The notes under the pieces were generated by a model. That model was given only the letters and a program-made list of their open reading frames with translations. It made no database searches and had not been told where the DNA came from. 64,000 bases of DNA from Diadema setosum (taxonomy: Eukaryota > Echinodermata > Echinoidea > Diadematoida > Diadematidae): contig CM067067.1 in the NCBI GenBank assembly GCA_033980235.1, forward strand, positions 17,073,239 through 17,137,238, given 5' to 3'. Positions 61,765 through 64,000 of this stretch are shown here, piece by piece. How positions within the stretch are numbered: the first letter of the stretch is position 1; each line of letters opens with the position of its first letter. The position numbers were made by a program, and so were the translations under genes.

Positions 61765-64000
61765 ATGGCGTCGAAAAATGGCGTACCACAAGGAGGGGTG
61801 GAGGCAGGGAACCCATACCCGCCTCAAGCAACATCTTACCCCCATCCATCCGGGTATCAGCAAACTACCCAATATCCGTACCCGTCTTCCCAGCCCCATG
61901 AACAGGTACATCAACAACAACAGTTGGAGCAACATCCACAACATCTGCACCAACACCAGCAACAGCAAACCAAGGACCCCCAGTTCCAGGCCGACCAGGT
62001 GACTATCCTCCCGTTCCATGCGCAACCATCTCAAATGACGAAGTCTACTACACTGGCCGTTGTTCTCTGCATCCCAATCCTTGGCATCTTTGGCCTCCAC
62101 CACTTCTATCTCAACAGGACCTACTTCGGCTACATCTACGCTTTCACCCTGGGCATCTTTGGCATGGGCTGGATCCTCGACTGGTTCCGCATCAAATCCT
62201 TGGTCCGCAACTGTAACGAGGAGACGCGCGAAGCGCAGATTCGCGGTTACACTCTGTACAGCAATAGGTTTCCATTTCCGCTGACAAAAGTGACACTTTG
62301 GGACGCCTTTCTTCTATGGCTACCTCCAGTTGGCCTTATGGGTAAGATTTGATAAATATTTTTATATCATCTACAAATCAAAATACGACAAAACTTATTC
62401 GCTATTCGCATCAAATGACAAATTACAGCAGTCATCCAAGTAGGAGCGGAATGTTCATTTAATGTTTAGTTGAAAGTAGAAATGGTAAGAAAAAACTACC
62501 AATGGGAAGTAAAGCTTGAACTGTCAAACAGATGGCAAAGTAGAATGTAGCAATCGACAAAGCAGTGTCACTGTATTGGCGTATTTACCCGTACATGCAG
62601 TGTTTATCTCTTTGTGTGCGTTGAGTGCCAATAATAGGGAGCTTCAGATTTTGACGCGCGGACGTTTGAGCCGACGCTTGCGCCGGACGTTCTCCTCTCC
62701 CTGCGTCGTGTGGAAAAGTAGCTTTAGATTACGCTGGGACGCAACGTAAAAAAAATAAACTCGCGCCCCCATATATTATGATCAGTGTATGAAGTAGCTC
62801 TCTACGTCGCAAACTGTGCGGACGTGAAAATAGCCCAGTACGCGTAGTAAACAACTCAGGCGACGCAAGCTAAAAATAAGATTGACTTTACGTGCGCTAC
62901 TGCGCAAGCTCAGAACATGTTTTTTTCCTTTGAACGTCCGCGCGTCTAAACTCTAAAGCTCCCTAATATTGGCCAGGCAACTCTATTGCATTGTACACGC
63001 AGCTGCCCAAAGTCCCCGGCACAGTTAGGGTTAAATGTAAGGGTGCCTATTGCAGATTGTGACACAGATCGAGAAACCCTAATGCAGGTAAAGATTGGAG
63101 CTGATGCAAGTTATAAGTGAGAATTATGACGACATGTTTCGTAGTAAACGATTGAAAAACTCAGTTTTTCCACCCCACCCCCCCCCCCCCCCCCCGAGAT
63201 CATAAAAACATAGAATGTCAAGTGCATGAACAATGAGTGCCCGTCCGGTAAGATAAATAAAGAACTTCTTTTAAGATCTTCATCCACTTGAATCACGATA
63301 AATAGAATTCATTCATACTTCTTCTATGTACTGAACAATTTATTGATTGGTACAGTGATGTGTGACTGCATTTGAGCAAATCTCTACAAGTAAGTGATGC
63401 GACATAATTTAATCAGCTAAAGGAAAGTAACGCCCGACACCAATTTTCTTCAATCTTTCTCTTCTCTATCTCTTGTAGGCTTCTACCAGTTCTATTTAGG
63501 CCGTACCCACATCGGCATGTATCACGCATTTACTTTGGGTCGCCTGGGTATCGGCTGGCTATTCGACTTGTTCCGACTGCCTGCCTTCGTACGCATGGCC
63601 AACGAGCAGATAGGCATGATGAAAAACGGCATCCGCGTGCCAGACGACCGCTACACCTTCTGCGATGCCTTCACTCTGGCCTTCCCGTTGGGGATCTTTG
63701 GACTGCATCACTTTTATCTGGGAAACACCAAGCGGGGTTTCCTCTTCCTCTGCACTGTCGGAGTCTTCGGTCTTGGCTGGCTCGCAGACTTGTTCCAAAT
63801 GCCGATGCTCGTCTCTGAGGCGAATAAGAACAGAGAGTTGAGGCAGCGCCTCAACTGCGCCTTGGTCAACAACGCCGCCAACGCCGCCCCAGCTAGCACG
63901 GTCGTCGTGATGTCCTCCAATCAGGGCTACCAGGGCGGGCCGAATGACGTTGGCGGCGGGCAAATGCTCTACGAGCCACCACCAGCTTACTCGACGCAAG
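61765..64000 (+). CDS. Triple TM2-domain protein B (partial, runs off the window)
   Basis: Exons 61765-62341 and 63479-64000 (incomplete) give 366 visible residues. An in-frame TAA at 61741 precedes the ATG. The N-terminus is Gln/His/Pro-rich (residues 1-90). TM2 units: about 92-147 (GIFGLHHFYL.. GIFGMGWILDWFR), 176-231 (GLMGFYQFYLGR.. GRLGIGWLFDLFR) and 250-306 (GIFGLHHFYL.. GVFGLGWLADLFQ). The middle unit has lost the HH pair kept in the others. The tail contains PPPAY, again PPxY-like, shortly before the window end. The intron splits the same Gly codon of the second TM2 unit as in gene A, so the pair arose by DNA-level tandem duplication. Membrane-located; function unknown. Confidence 0.9.
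62636..62964. mobile_element. TIR element (MITE) in intron of TM2 gene B
   Basis: The left end AGGGAGCTTCAGATTTTGAC and the right end CTAAACTCTAAAGCTCCCT are imperfect inverted repeats. Both continue inward with GCGCGGACGTT / AACGTCCGCGC. AAT sits directly outside both ends (62633-62635 and 62965-62967), a likely 3-bp duplication. 329 bp, CpG-rich for this region, non-coding. Confidence 0.8.
63173..63196. repeat. C homopolymer in intron of TM2 gene B
   Basis: A C run (about 63178-63195) in a stretch otherwise without features. Length may be unreliable in the assembly. Confidence 0.8.

Overview
This is eukaryotic, AT-rich, intron-rich nuclear DNA from an invertebrate deuterostome, most likely an echinoderm. 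That assignment is an inference from gene content (death-domain Apaf-1-like protein, CHST-type sulfotransferase, multi-TM2 proteins), long introns and many small inverted-repeat elements and CR1-like retroelements; no species marker was found. Coding exons were assembled by hand from GT-AG junctions, frame continuity and family motifs. All five gene models lie on the + strand.

Layout. (1) 2088-7832: complete six-exon Rab-family small GTPase (235 aa). (2) 8-16.5 kb: no gene; microsatellites, fold-back elements, a dead reverse transcriptase and a 30-bp-arm hairpin. (3) 16528-19034: two-exon Golgi-type carbohydrate sulfotransferase (456 aa), followed tail-to-tail by a 5'-truncated CR1-like retrotransposon (about 19.16-22.14 kb, - strand) that carries a second, L1/Tx1-like 3' fragment flanked by an 11-bp target-site duplication. 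(4) 26886-47070: a 21-exon Apaf-1-like gene (1230 aa; total coding length divisible by three) encoding a death domain, an NB-ARC ATPase and a WD40 region. Its introns hold many inverted-repeat elements, including a near-perfect 365-bp palindrome. (5) 47.1-54.7 kb: no gene seen; repeats. (6) 54810-56719 and 61765 to the window end: two tandem paralogues, each encoding a proline/glutamine-rich N-terminus, three consecutive TM2 domains and a PPxY-containing tail, with one intron at the same codon. The second is cut by the window edge.

The genes do not form a pathway. The TM2 pair is a local duplication. The Apaf-1-like protein should act in apoptosome-like or death-domain signalling, the Rab in vesicle traffic and the sulfotransferase in glycan sulfation.

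Most notable: the triple-TM2 tandem pair; the N-terminal death domain where classical Apaf-1 has a CARD; and several unrelated inverted-repeat elements whose bodies are arrays of a short self-complementary word (TTAACACC/GGTGTTAA, CGGGTC/GACCCG, TTTCGT/ACGAAA, AAGCAATTGCTT).
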